Made by a program: the position numbers and the translations under genes
Source: Candidatus Woesebacteria bacterium GW2011_GWA1_38_8
GTDB lineage: Bacteria > Patescibacteriota > Microgenomatia > UBA8517
Direction of reading: 5' to 3'
Assembly (NCBI GenBank): GCA_000993025.1
Contig: LBVJ01000003.1
Location: 1-35,965, forward strand
Length of the DNA: 35,965 bases
Shown here: positions 14,635-22,129 of the stretch, one piece after another
How positions within the stretch are numbered: the stretch's first letter is position 1
Layout of the letters: the number at the start of each line of letters is the position of its first letter
Notes under the pieces: model-generated
The model's database searches: none
What the model saw: only the letters and a program-made list of their open reading frames with translations
What the model was told of the DNA's origin: nothing

Positions 14635-15939
14635 ATGAAAACATATTACGACAAGTTTACTTTACAATTTAACACGGCCTCCTCGTCGGTTATGCACATC
14701 GACCTTAATTCCTGTTTCGCATCGGTCGAGCAGCAGGCAAACCCCTTTTTGAGAGGAAAACCCATTGCTGTTGCTGCATACACGACACCTTCGGGATGCA
14801 TCGTTGCCCCCTCGGTTGAAGCAAAAGGATTGGGAATAAAAGTCGGAATGAGGGTAAAAGAAGGAAAACTGCTTTGTAAGAACTTGGTTATTTTGTCGCC
14901 CGACCCGTGGAAATACAGGTGTGTACATTTGAAATTGAAGAAACTTTTGGATAATTATTCAAGCGAAGTTACCCCAAAATCGATTGATGAATTTGTGGTG
15001 GACTTTGGAAAAGCATCTTGCAGGGGTTCCCCCTTAAAGGATTTCGCTTTGGAAATAAAGAAGCGTATAAAAGAAAGTGTTGGCGATTGGCTGACGGTCT
15101 CGATCGGCATTGCCCCTAACAGATTTTTGGCAAAACTTGCCTCAAATCTTCACAAACCCGACGGACTGGATGAGATAAACAGCAAGAATTATCTGGACTG
15201 TTTTTTTAGACTTAAACTTGTCGATCTGCCTTACATAAAACTTATAAACGCCATGCGTTTAAATAGCGTTGGGATTTATACTGTGGAGGATTTTTATAAC
15301 GCTCCCCTTTGGAAATTAAAATCCGCTTTTCAATCGATAAACAGTTACTATTGGTACCTTCGTCTCCATGGATACGAGATCGATGACATTGTTTTTGCAA
15401 GACGCTCGTACGGAAATTCTTACGCTTTGCCGAAAGCTTTTACCGACCTTTCCGATCTCTCGCCCATTATTTCCAAATTGACGGAAAAAACCAGCTTCCG
15501 TCTTCGCCGTGCCGGATATATCGCAGGCGGAGTTCATCTGGCTATTTTTTATAAAAACGGCTCTTTCTGGCATAAGGGAGTAAGTCTTTCTGAAAAGCTT
15601 TTTGAATCAAGGGATATTTATAAAAAAATGATTCGGCTTTTTCAGTTTTCTCCCCATAAATTGCCCGTTGGTAATATTTTTATTTCCGTTTACGATCTTA
15701 AGAAAAATACCGATCTTCAGCTTAATATTTTTGAAGACGTTCTCAGAAAGAAGAAATTATCAGAAGCTGTTGACCGCGTGAACGAAAGATGGGGAGATTT
15801 CATTATTACTCCTGCAAGAATGCAAATGGGGTCTAAAGAGATGGTTCCGGACCGCATTGCGTTTGGCGGTGTGAAGGAACTGGAAGAATTTACAATAAAT
15901 GATCCGAATAGTCCGAATAATACCAATGCATTTGAATAA
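14635..15939 (+). CDS. dinB: Y-family DNA polymerase (Pol IV-like)
   Basis: Translesion polymerase that copies damaged template with low fidelity. Palm motifs are intact: HIDLNSCFASVEQ (21-33, catalytic D23), SIDEFVVDFG (about 116-125, D118/E119) and SIGIAPNRFLAKLAS. The helix-hairpin and little-finger regions follow. LQLNIFED at about 361-368 resembles a beta-clamp-binding peptide. The last 13 residues (NDPNSPNNTNAFE) are encoded by a repeat also found at 13972, so the native C-terminus was probably shorter. The N-terminus has about 19 residues before the first motif and no Shine-Dalgarno sequence; a later start such as M20 is possible. TTGAT(N7)ATCAA at 14578-14594 upstream could be an operator. 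Confidence 0.93.
   Translation: MKTYYDKFTLQFNTASSSVMHIDLNSCFASVEQQANPFLRGKPIAVAAYTTPSGCIVAPSVEAKGLGIKVGMRVKEGKLLCKNLVILSPDPWKYRCVHLKLKKLLDNYSSEVTPKSIDEFVVDFGKASCRGSPLKDFALEIKKRIKESVGDWLTVSIGIAPNRFLAKLASNLHKPDGLDEINSKNYLDCFFRLKLVDLPYIKLINAMRLNSVGIYTVEDFYNAPLWKLKSAFQSINSYYWYLRLHGYEIDDIVFARRSYGNSYALPKAFTDLSDLSPIISKLTEKTSFRLRRAGYIAGGVHLAIFYKNGSFWHKGVSLSEKLFESRDIYKKMIRLFQFSPHKLPVGNIFISVYDLKKNTDLQLNIFEDVLRKKKLSEAVDRVNERWGDFIITPARMQMGSKEMVPDRIAFGGVKELEEFTINDPNSPNNTNAFE
15902..15927. repeat. CGAAT-rich repeat shared with 13972-13997
   Basis: 26 bases matching 13972-13997 with one mismatch (ATCCGAATAGTCCGAATAAT then RCCAAT). The copies bracket the DUF6504-like/dinB pair. The right copy lies inside the end of the dinB frame. 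Confidence 0.7.
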
Positions 15940-16058
15940 ATGCGAATACAATGATCAAACAAATGAGGTATTGGGATTTATTTATAGATTGTGATTATTT
16001 GTTCCGGGCACTTTGGCTAGGCTCAGTGTGAATGACGCGAAGGATTCTGATCATTTAA

Positions 16059-16607
16059 CTAGAAATTAATGATTACCACATCTCCCGCTTCTATACCATA
16101 TTTATCCGTGTATCCCGCGTTGATCTCAAGAACGTAATTAATTTGTTCTTTTGGGGTATATTTTGGTAACTGGTTCAAAGGCGTATTTTTTTCCGGAAAT
16201 GGGACGTTTTCGTCAATATCAATTATCGTATTTTCATTGATCCAGATAATATCTAACGGAAAATTCATATCCTTCATCCAAAAAAAAGGTGTTTGAGGTT
16301 TTTCAAAAATAAAAAGCATTCCGGAATCTGCCTCAAGATTTTCCCTGAATGATAAACCCTTCTGCCTTAATGAGTCCGTATTTGCTAACTCTGCTGTTAC
16401 GGTCCTATCGCCAATTTGGATTTCTACTAATTTATCCTGATCGTTTTGAGATGTTGGGGTACTTATCTGGGAGTTAAATTGACCCGATCTTCGATTGATT
16501 TTGGAATAGTTGTATACAGTAATAATCCCGAAAAATAACACTATAAATAAAAGAAAAAGCAAATGGTTTAAAGTAAGAGGTGACCCCTTTTTTTTAGAGT
16601 GCAACAT
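16059..16607 (-). CDS. DUF192 family protein, membrane-anchored
   Basis: 182 residues. One transmembrane anchor (about 14-34) with positive residues before it is followed by a linker and a DUF192 domain (about 62-182). The domain hallmarks are visible: TVTAELANTDSLRQKGLSFRE, then GMLFIFEKPQTPFFWMKDM, FPLDIIWI, and the terminal INAGYTDKYGIEAGDVV. The domain is found in bacteria and archaea and has no proven activity. The gene overlaps the preceding one by 14 bases and is the last of a three-gene operon. Confidence 0.9.
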   Translation of the reverse strand: MLHSKKKGSPLTLNHLLFLLFIVLFFGIITVYNYSKINRRSGQFNSQISTPTSQNDQDKLVEIQIGDRTVTAELANTDSLRQKGLSFRENLEADSGMLFIFEKPQTPFFWMKDMNFPLDIIWINENTIIDIDENVPFPEKNTPLNQLPKYTPKEQINYVLEINAGYTDKYGIEAGDVVIINF

Positions 16608-16869
16608 TTATCTCTTCTTCGATTAAATCGAATTCGCTATCGATGTTATCAAGTTCGGTCTTTTCCAAATCCTCTTTTATAGAATCGATAGATGTGTCAC
16701 TGGATTGACTTTTGATCAATGTTATTTCAGGGTCATCTTTTAATAACTTTTTAACAACAATCTCTCTGCTAAAGATATTTGGAAAAAGAAGTAATACTAT
16801 AAGAACAAGAAGTCCTGCCGAAAGGACAAAGATGATCATTTTCTTGTCGGTAAATATATTATTATTCAT
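16594..16869 (-). CDS. Small single-span acidic membrane protein
   Basis: 91 residues. Short positive N-terminus, one transmembrane segment (about 10-32, KMIIFVLSAGLLVLIVLLLF), then a very acidic tail (EEDLEKTELDNIDSEFDLIEEE-like, net negative). No family recognised. Middle gene of an operon: six bases after the coiled-coil protein, 14-base overlap with the DUF192 gene. Confidence 0.6.
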   Translation of the reverse strand: MNNNIFTDKKMIIFVLSAGLLVLIVLLLFPNIFSREIVVKKLLKDDPEITLIKSQSSDTSIDSIKEDLEKTELDNIDSEFDLIEEEINVAL

Positions 16870-16875
16870 GCTTTT

Positions 16876-17499
16876 TTAAATGGCTCCGGGTGTCACTGTA
16901 GGGGCTTGATACTTGACACCTCCTGTCAGCCCCTCAAGGTTTCCGATAACCTTGACGAGCAACTTGTGAACTGCAACAAGATTCATTTTTATATCGTTAA
17001 TATTTTCTCTTAATATCTCAAATGACTCTTTTGGATCAGATGAAGCAATTACCGTTTGGAACATCTCATCGGAAGAGGTAAGAACAGCTTTGGTATCGGC
17101 AAGTAATGTTTTCGCCGCATTAACATCGGATATGACCAATGTAAGGTCTTTATCCGTTTCGTTATCAACAACCGCTATCCGGGCTTCGATCCTGGTAACC
17201 AACACGCTCAATCTATCAACCAAAGCCCACATGCGATCGGACATTTTATTATAATAGTTCGTTACAAGACCCCGCTTTTGTTGGGAAAGCATTCCTTCCC
17301 CCGTAGCAGTTCTTTGTTTTGTTCTTGCTTGTACGGTTTCTTGAATTTTGGTGAGAGCATCCTGACGGGATTCAAGTTTTTGTTGAACTTTAGTACTGGT
17401 CTGGTTCCTGACGGATGATCCGTTAGAAGCAGCTATAACTTTAGTTATGGGGAGAATTAAGAAAATACAAAACGAAATTATAAAAAGATACCTTTTCAT
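16876..17499 (-). CDS. Secreted helical protein
   Basis: About 207 residues. Signal peptide MKRYLFIISFCIFLILPITKVIAA, then a mostly helical, Lys/Glu/Thr-rich body (about 25-195) with coiled-coil-like runs such as KVQQKLESRQDALTKIQETV and a proline end. No family recognised. The longer start at 17508 is unlikely because its ATG overlaps a -10 box (CATAAT, 17507-17512) paired with a consensus TTGACA; the start at 17499 or 17502 leaves four to seven bases after the -10, a leaderless arrangement. First gene of the operon ending with DUF192. Confidence 0.72.
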   Translation of the reverse strand: MKRYLFIISFCIFLILPITKVIAASNGSSVRNQTSTKVQQKLESRQDALTKIQETVQARTKQRTATGEGMLSQQKRGLVTNYYNKMSDRMWALVDRLSVLVTRIEARIAVVDNETDKDLTLVISDVNAAKTLLADTKAVLTSSDEMFQTVIASSDPKESFEILRENINDIKMNLVAVHKLLVKVIGNLEGLTGGVKYQAPTVTPGAI

Positions 17500-17506
17500 C
17501 ATATCC

Positions 17507-17536
17507 ATTATGATGATATAACAATTTTCTTGTCAA
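17507..17536 (-). promoter_or_regulatory. Promoter of the 17499-16059 operon, leaderless type
   Basis: Minus-strand TTGACA (17531-17536), 18-base spacer, CATAAT (17507-17512). The -10 box overlaps the first possible ATG, so translation must begin at 17502 or 17499. Confidence 0.65.
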
Positions 17537-17728
17537 GAGGTACTTTTTACCAGAAGAATGAATTGAAAATGATGTATAGAGTGACGGTGCTTATGAAAAA
17601 AGTTAGTAAGGGATAAAGATAAAGTAGAATATAACTGTTTTCTTTGTTGTAGTTTTTATGTATATCGATATTTTCTGTTTTGGCCGTTTGCATATCACTT
17701 ATTATTATATTCAAAAATTATCACATAA

Positions 17729-17889
17729 GGGAAGAGGATTTGTGTGCAAAGATTTCTTCATTTCTTGGCGCTATCAAAGACTTGACTGGCACGAGTTTAC
17801 GAGTGCGGGGAAGAGGATTTGTGTGCAAAGATTTCTTCATTTCTTGGCGCTATCAAAGACTTGACCGGCACGAGTTTACGAGTGCGGGG
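17729..17889. repeat. 79-bp tandem repeats that carry the 3' end of tRNA-Leu
   Basis: Two head-to-tail copies with a period of exactly 79 bases (17729-17807 and 17808-17886), differing at one base (17786 T versus 17865 C). Each begins with GGGAAGAGGATTTG; the same bases start the next unit at 17887 inside the T arm/acceptor of tRNA-Leu. The array therefore lies directly downstream of the tRNA and repeats its 3' end. Open frames across this array are artefacts of the repetition. 17519-17728 holds nothing else I can identify. Confidence 0.85.
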
Positions 17890-17965
17890 AAGAGGATTTG
17901 AACCTCCACTTCCTTGAGGAAACAGGATCCTAAATCCTGCGCGTCTACCGTTCCGCCATCCCCGC
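17883..17965 (-). tRNA. tRNA-Leu (UAG)
   Basis: Class II tRNA with a long variable arm (TTTCCTCAAGGAAG). Acceptor GCGGGGA/TTCCCCGC, anticodon loop TTTAGGA (anticodon TAG). TATAAT lies eight bases before the 5' end on the minus strand. The 3' end is copied twice downstream in the 79-bp repeats. Confidence 0.93.
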
Positions 17966-18021
17966 ATACGAATATTATATAATTTTTCCGCTGTAAAAAG
18001 GAGGTTCCGTATGGTATCTCT

Positions 18022-18058
18022 AAAAAAAAAGAGAGGTACCGACTGGTTCCTCTCTTTT
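18022..18058 (-). terminator. Terminator after the methyltransferase gene
   Basis: Stem GAGAGG/CCTCTC with a 12-base loop that has its own GG/CC pairs, followed on the minus strand by nine Ts (18022-18030). It also has a weaker T run on the plus side. It would end the minus-strand transcript from 18903. Confidence 0.75.
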
Positions 18059-18147
18059 CGAAAATCCTAACGTCATTATCAACAAAAGTTGTAATAACCT
18101 CAGAATGTAAAAGTAGTATAGTATAATACTATAAGTCTGTCAAGTAG

Positions 18148-18903
18148 TTATGTAATTTTCCTTGCCAGTATGAATGTAGAGGGACCAAAATAGACTCGTG
18201 AAAATAATTTTTGCAGTACTGTCTCAATACTCAGAAGCACATCAAATGGGATATGGGATTTTAAATATTTATTTCTTATATTTGATACAGATCTTGTTTC
18301 AACGACACTAAAACCAATGTTTTCCAGATACTCGATAATATATGCAGGGTGATAGTTATTAAACGATATGGAATTTTTTTTAATTGATTTGACACTTCTG
18401 ATATCCTTAGGAAAAATATCATAAAAAGCGGTAAAGTTTCCTTTGAGAATTTCTTTAAAGATCGATTTCAGATGTATTTTGTTGGCGAATTCGAGAATAA
18501 GATAGCCTTTTGGTTTAAGTAATTTATGAATTATTTGAAAAGAGTCTTCTACATTCTTGATATGATGGAGTACGCGGACCATAATAATGACATCAAATTT
18601 TTCAGGCCTAAATTTTTCAGGGAGAACTGAAATCGACGATTGAAGAAAGGTAATGTTTTTTGCACGCAAGGTCTTTTTTGCGATCGAAATAAGTTTTGCG
18701 GATGAATCTGAAAGATATACTTTTTTTGCTCTGTAAATATATGAAGGAACCAGTCGTCCGTAACCTCCGCCGATCTCAAGCAGGTATTTAATTTTTTTAA
18801 TACTGGAAAAAAAACCGGAGAGTGCGATCAGTTCGGCTTTATGTTCATACTCCCTACCCTGCCAATAAGCGGGGTAGTCAAATTTGTCGTAGTGTGATGA
18901 CAT
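18148..18903 (-). CDS. Class I SAM-dependent methyltransferase
   Basis: 251 residues with a Rossmann methyltransferase domain in the first 150. Motif I is LLEIGGGYGRLVPSY (about 41-55), the acidic residue that binds the ribose lies in VYLSDSS, and post-I/II segments include FDVIIMVRVLHHIKN. The C-terminal 90 residues (YHPAYIIEYLENIGF, then YFGPSTFILARK) are typical of methyltransferases acting on small molecules or lipid/sugar precursors. The substrate is unknown. The promoter is TTGACA-17-TAAGCT upstream; the terminator is downstream, so the gene is probably transcribed alone. Envelope genes lie on both sides. Confidence 0.87.
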   Translation of the reverse strand: MSSHYDKFDYPAYWQGREYEHKAELIALSGFFSSIKKIKYLLEIGGGYGRLVPSYIYRAKKVYLSDSSAKLISIAKKTLRAKNITFLQSSISVLPEKFRPEKFDVIIMVRVLHHIKNVEDSFQIIHKLLKPKGYLILEFANKIHLKSIFKEILKGNFTAFYDIFPKDIRSVKSIKKNSISFNNYHPAYIIEYLENIGFSVVETRSVSNIRNKYLKSHIPFDVLLSIETVLQKLFSRVYFGPSTFILARKIT

Positions 18904-18919
18904 TATTTGAGCAAAACGT

Positions 18920-18948
18920 AGCTTAGTCTAAATACCGATAATTGTCAA
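18920..18948 (-). promoter_or_regulatory. Promoter of the methyltransferase gene
   Basis: TTGACA (18943-18948 on the minus strand), 17-base spacer, weak -10 TAAGCT (18920-18925), 16 bases before the ATG. Confidence 0.5.
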
Positions 18949-18950
18949 AA

Positions 18951-19547
18951 TTATTCCAATTCTTCCATGAATTGATTAACGGCGGCTGCCCAGCTGCCGT
19001 CGGAAAGTGGAGTGTATTTTTTCATGATCTCATCGGGTGTATTATAACCCTTGTCAATATAATCATTTTTGAGTCCCTCTGTTACAGTTTTGATTGCGTC
19101 TTCGTATGATGGGAAACCCATTGTCCCGCGGCTATGAATTCCCCACCCCCAACAGTTAAATGTATTTTCAGGGATGAATCTGCAAAGATTTGATTCCTGA
19201 CGGGCGATTGCTGTGATCAGACGAAAATCAACATTGTGCTCATCTGCGAGATTGACGATATAGTATGAATATGGCTCAAGAGGTGAATTATATTTTTGGA
19301 AATAATCCTTGAGAATATCTCCGCGGGCATCAGATGAAATTAAATTTATTGAGGTTGAAGAAAGTGTATTTGGGTAAGCCGCATAAATTTGAACATTGGG
19401 TAAAGTATTCCGATCAACATTGCCGCTTTCCTGTTTATCAAGTGTCAGGAGTGTTATAAGCGACATTGCAATGATAACCGGAGTTAAAGTAAAAAATAGA
19501 AATATCGAAAGAAGTGTGACCACAAGTTTATTATTAATCACTGACAT
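18951..19547 (-). CDS. Exported lysozyme-like/glucosaminidase-type protein
   Basis: 198 residues. An N-terminal anchor or signal (about 8-36) is followed by a linker and a lysozyme-like domain (about 92-198). LADEHNVDFRLITAIARQESNLCRF carries the candidate catalytic Glu in RQESN. NCWGWGIHSRGTMGFPSYEDAI follows; two cysteines (SNLC, FNC) may pair. The WAAAVNQFMEELE end fits a complete domain. The likely role is cleaving or remodelling peptidoglycan outside the cell; bond specificity cannot be read. TATAAT lies ten bases before the ATG. Confidence 0.8.
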   Translation of the reverse strand: MSVINNKLVVTLLSIFLFFTLTPVIIAMSLITLLTLDKQESGNVDRNTLPNVQIYAAYPNTLSSTSINLISSDARGDILKDYFQKYNSPLEPYSYYIVNLADEHNVDFRLITAIARQESNLCRFIPENTFNCWGWGIHSRGTMGFPSYEDAIKTVTEGLKNDYIDKGYNTPDEIMKKYTPLSDGSWAAAVNQFMEELE

Positions 19548-19693
19548 ACTAAACTATATTATATCAAAATATATGACAAAGAATTAGAAGTTATAAAAAA
19601 TCGGTGGCTAATTACCGATAATAATTAATAATAGAATATAACTTAACATATATTTCCCAATATTCATTTAGCCCAACTGTTATCATATTTATA

Positions 19694-20764
19694 ATGTTTG
19701 AAAATAATCGGTTTACATTAAAATTTATTCTTTTAACACTTTCACTTATAAGTATCAGCCTATTGATAAAAAAAGAAGAGCATTTAATATCACAATCCCG
19801 GAAAAATTCGGATAAAGCCGTTCAAAAAACTGTCAATGATCGTAGTTTTACTAAAACCATAGAAGAAGACGGTCAGGCTATTTTGTTTGTAGGGGACATA
19901 ATGCTTGACCGGAATGTTGAAGTGTTTATAAACCAAAAAGGTGTTAATTATCCCTTTTCAGAAATTAAGGATGAAATTACCGGTTATGACATTGCCATTG
20001 GAAATTTGGAGGGACCGATCGTTTATAAACCCATTGAATTTGCACGCGAATCGTTGATGTTTAATTTTATACCGGAGGCGGCGGATGCTCTTTATTGGGC
20101 GGGTTTTGATATATTGACGTTATCAAATAATCATACACAAAATCGAGGAGCGCAGGGTTTGACGGAAACAAAAGAATTATTAATAAAAGCCGGTGTAGAT
20201 TATGTCGGGGATCCGATTACTTGCACTGATGAAACTGTTTTAAAAAAAGATAGAGTGGTTTTTGCGGCTTTTAATAAAACTTTCCCGCAAAATTGTTCCG
20301 ATGACAAAGTGTCTGAAATGATCAAAAAAGTTAGATCGGTAAATCCAAACGATTTTTTTGTTGCAATATTACATTGGGGAAATGAATATCAGCCTTTAAA
20401 TTCTTCTACCCAAAAGACTTTAGCCCATATCGTTATTGATTCGGGAGCCGATTTGGTGATCGGACACCACCCTCACGTTGTCCAGAACATAGAAATTTAT
20501 AAAAATAAAGCAATTTTTTATTCACTCGGCAATTTTATATTTGATCAATATTTTTCCAAAGAAACACAGGAAGGATTGGCGGTAGGTGTAGAAATATTCA
20601 AAAACCGTGTTGCGTATCGGCTGATAGCTATTCAAAGCCATAACAGTCAGCCGTTTTTAATGCCTGATGATGAAAAGATCAGGTTTTTGGATATATTGTC
20701 TGAAAAAAGCGATGCAGTTATCAAAGAAGGAATTGTAAGTGGCGCGTTTACTTTGGAAAAATGA
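19694..20764 (+). CDS. CapA/PgsA-like metallophosphatase
   Basis: 356 residues. N-terminal anchor (about 8-26), then a calcineurin-like fold of the CapA family. Metal-site motifs are FVGDIMLDRNVE, GNLEGPI, SNNHTQNRGAQGL, LHWGNEYQ and GHHPHVVQNIE, in the normal order, with FYSLGNFIFDQ after them. In Bacillus the family takes part in poly-gamma-glutamate capsule formation, but most bacterial members have unknown substrates, and no capBC genes are present here. It is expected outside the membrane. The stop codon abuts the stop of the convergent gene with no base between. Confidence 0.9.
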   Translation: MFENNRFTLKFILLTLSLISISLLIKKEEHLISQSRKNSDKAVQKTVNDRSFTKTIEEDGQAILFVGDIMLDRNVEVFINQKGVNYPFSEIKDEITGYDIAIGNLEGPIVYKPIEFARESLMFNFIPEAADALYWAGFDILTLSNNHTQNRGAQGLTETKELLIKAGVDYVGDPITCTDETVLKKDRVVFAAFNKTFPQNCSDDKVSEMIKKVRSVNPNDFFVAILHWGNEYQPLNSSTQKTLAHIVIDSGADLVIGHHPHVVQNIEIYKNKAIFYSLGNFIFDQYFSKETQEGLAVGVEIFKNRVAYRLIAIQSHNSQPFLMPDDEKIRFLDILSEKSDAVIKEGIVSGAFTLEK

Positions 20765-21754
20765 TTAATCGGTTTCAAAATATGAACCTTGACATTGCGC
20801 AACCGAAAAATCTCCGTCACCGGAAACCGATTCGCAGTCGCTTCCGTTCGGAGTAAGACTGCAAGATAGATTAATCCCGTCAAATGTACCCCCACTCCAC
20901 CTTGTAAGCATTGCGGTAAGGTCGGGGGTTTTGAATTTACATACCCCGTCTCTTCCTTCGAGGGCGCTGTAAATTGTATTTTGCTGATCAATTGTTTCCT
21001 GAGATGTTCCCGAAGGAAAGGTTAGGCTTATGTCTTGTGTCCGGATGTAAAACAGGCACAGCGAATTTTCCAGTCCTCTGATCTCCATATACGAAGTAGT
21101 TTTTTGGGTAACCCCAAGAATGTTAAAAGTATCTATACTCGTAAGTTTTGACGGTTTGCAGTCGGCGGATGCTTGAATGAAGCATTGATCGTTGTCTTTG
21201 CAATCTAGAGAAGCGAGAGGGATCGGTGTTGAAGCAGTTGTAGGAGTGTTTATGGACGTCTCGGGAGTTGGTAAAGGCTCTTCTATCGGAGTGGGAGACT
21301 CAGTGGGGGTGGAATTATTTTCAGTTTCAGGTGCCATTTGTTTGAAATACCTTGTGTATGCAAAATAGCCACCAACAGATAGAAGAATTAATATTAAAAG
21401 AAGTATCAATAACGAAGGAGCTTTATTGTTTCTTGGAGATACCGTGCTGACAGTGTCCAAAAACGGGTCGGAGAATTTGTTGGTATCGGACAAACTTTGT
21501 GAAGCAGGATCTTGAACAGTGTTTGTTTCAGGGATAAACGAAGCGGAGTTTTCAATTATCTCTGTATTGTTTGGCACTTCTGATGGAGCATTTATTTCTT
21601 TTGCCCGAAGAAGCGGTATTCCGGCGGCGGCAAAGCCTGCGTAAACATCTTCTCTTTTCCAACCGGCTGAAAGAAGGTTGTTTACGATCTTGTCGTTATC
21701 AAGACCACCACCCTTTTCTTTTTTAATATGTTCAACCAACTGGTCATTGATCAT
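20765..21754 (-). CDS. Single-span membrane protein with CPR-type N-terminal domain and Cys-rich outer domain
   Basis: 329 residues in four parts. A small helical N-terminal module (1-50, with LVEHIKKEKGGGLDNDKIVNNLL and AGWKREDVYAGF), often seen in CPR membrane proteins, lies in the cytoplasm. A polar linker leads to a transmembrane helix (about 113-135). A Pro/Thr-rich stalk follows (TPTESPTPIEEPLPTPETS). The outer domain (about 185-329) has eight cysteines, probably disulfide bonded, so it may work outside. Function unknown. TATAAT is 19 bases before the ATG. It converges on the CapA-like gene, stop against stop. Confidence 0.75.
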   Translation of the reverse strand: MINDQLVEHIKKEKGGGLDNDKIVNNLLSAGWKREDVYAGFAAAGIPLLRAKEINAPSEVPNNTEIIENSASFIPETNTVQDPASQSLSDTNKFSDPFLDTVSTVSPRNNKAPSLLILLLILILLSVGGYFAYTRYFKQMAPETENNSTPTESPTPIEEPLPTPETSINTPTTASTPIPLASLDCKDNDQCFIQASADCKPSKLTSIDTFNILGVTQKTTSYMEIRGLENSLCLFYIRTQDISLTFPSGTSQETIDQQNTIYSALEGRDGVCKFKTPDLTAMLTRWSGGTFDGINLSCSLTPNGSDCESVSGDGDFSVAQCQGSYFETD

Positions 21755-21897
21755 ATGCCTGCAGTCTAACCCTATTATACACTTTTAACAGTAACCGTTT
21801 CAGTAAAGCGCACATATACGCATAATTTGAAATATAGCTTAAACCACCGAAGTTCCCGAGCGCCATCGAACGCTGTAAGGTGAATGAACGAAGTGAG

Positions 21898-21969
21898 TGA
21901 GCCGCACAGGATTCGAACCTGTAACCGTTACCTTAAGAGGGTACTGCTCTACCATTGAGCTAGCGGCCC
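21898..21969 (-). tRNA. tRNA-Lys (CUU)
   Basis: Full cloverleaf. Acceptor GGGCCGC/GCGGCTC, D stem GCTC/GAGC, anticodon loop CTCTTAA (anticodon CTT), T arm ACAGG/CCTGT. The first pair of the anticodon stem is a G-A mismatch. Its first about 20 bases are repeated at 22052-22070. Confidence 0.9.
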
Positions 21970-21993
21970 ATGAACAAAGTGAATGGGAAGTTA

Positions 21994-22070
21994 GTATCAA
22001 TGGCCAAGCTTCATCTTTAAAGATGTGATCCGATTGTATCGGATCAGCTTACCATTGAGCTAGCGGCCCG
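21994..22070 (-). pseudogene. tRNA-Lys 5' fragment fused to a structured element
   Basis: On the minus strand, bases 22070-22052 repeat the first 19-20 bases of tRNA-Lys (GGGCCGCTAGCTCAATGGTA). The sequence then departs and forms an 8-bp hairpin GATCCGAT/ATCGGATC, a second hairpin CATCTTT/AAAGATG, and a closing helix CAATGG/CCATTG with AGCT/AGCT. The result is a three-way junction and not a cloverleaf: no anticodon arm, T arm or 3' acceptor strand is present. Confidence 0.6.
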
Positions 22071-22129
22071 GCAATGAATCGCTGGATCATTGATCAATTT
22101 CTGATATCTGTTTTCTGTTTACTGCAGTA

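Noticed and set aside
17729-17889. CRISPR array
   Set aside because: The repeats are contiguous 79-bp units without unique spacers, and no cas genes are present.
17658-17901. Two plus-strand frames encoding repeated peptides such as RGFVCKDFFISWRYQR
   Set aside because: They come from the 79-bp tandem repeats and run into the antisense side of tRNA-Leu.
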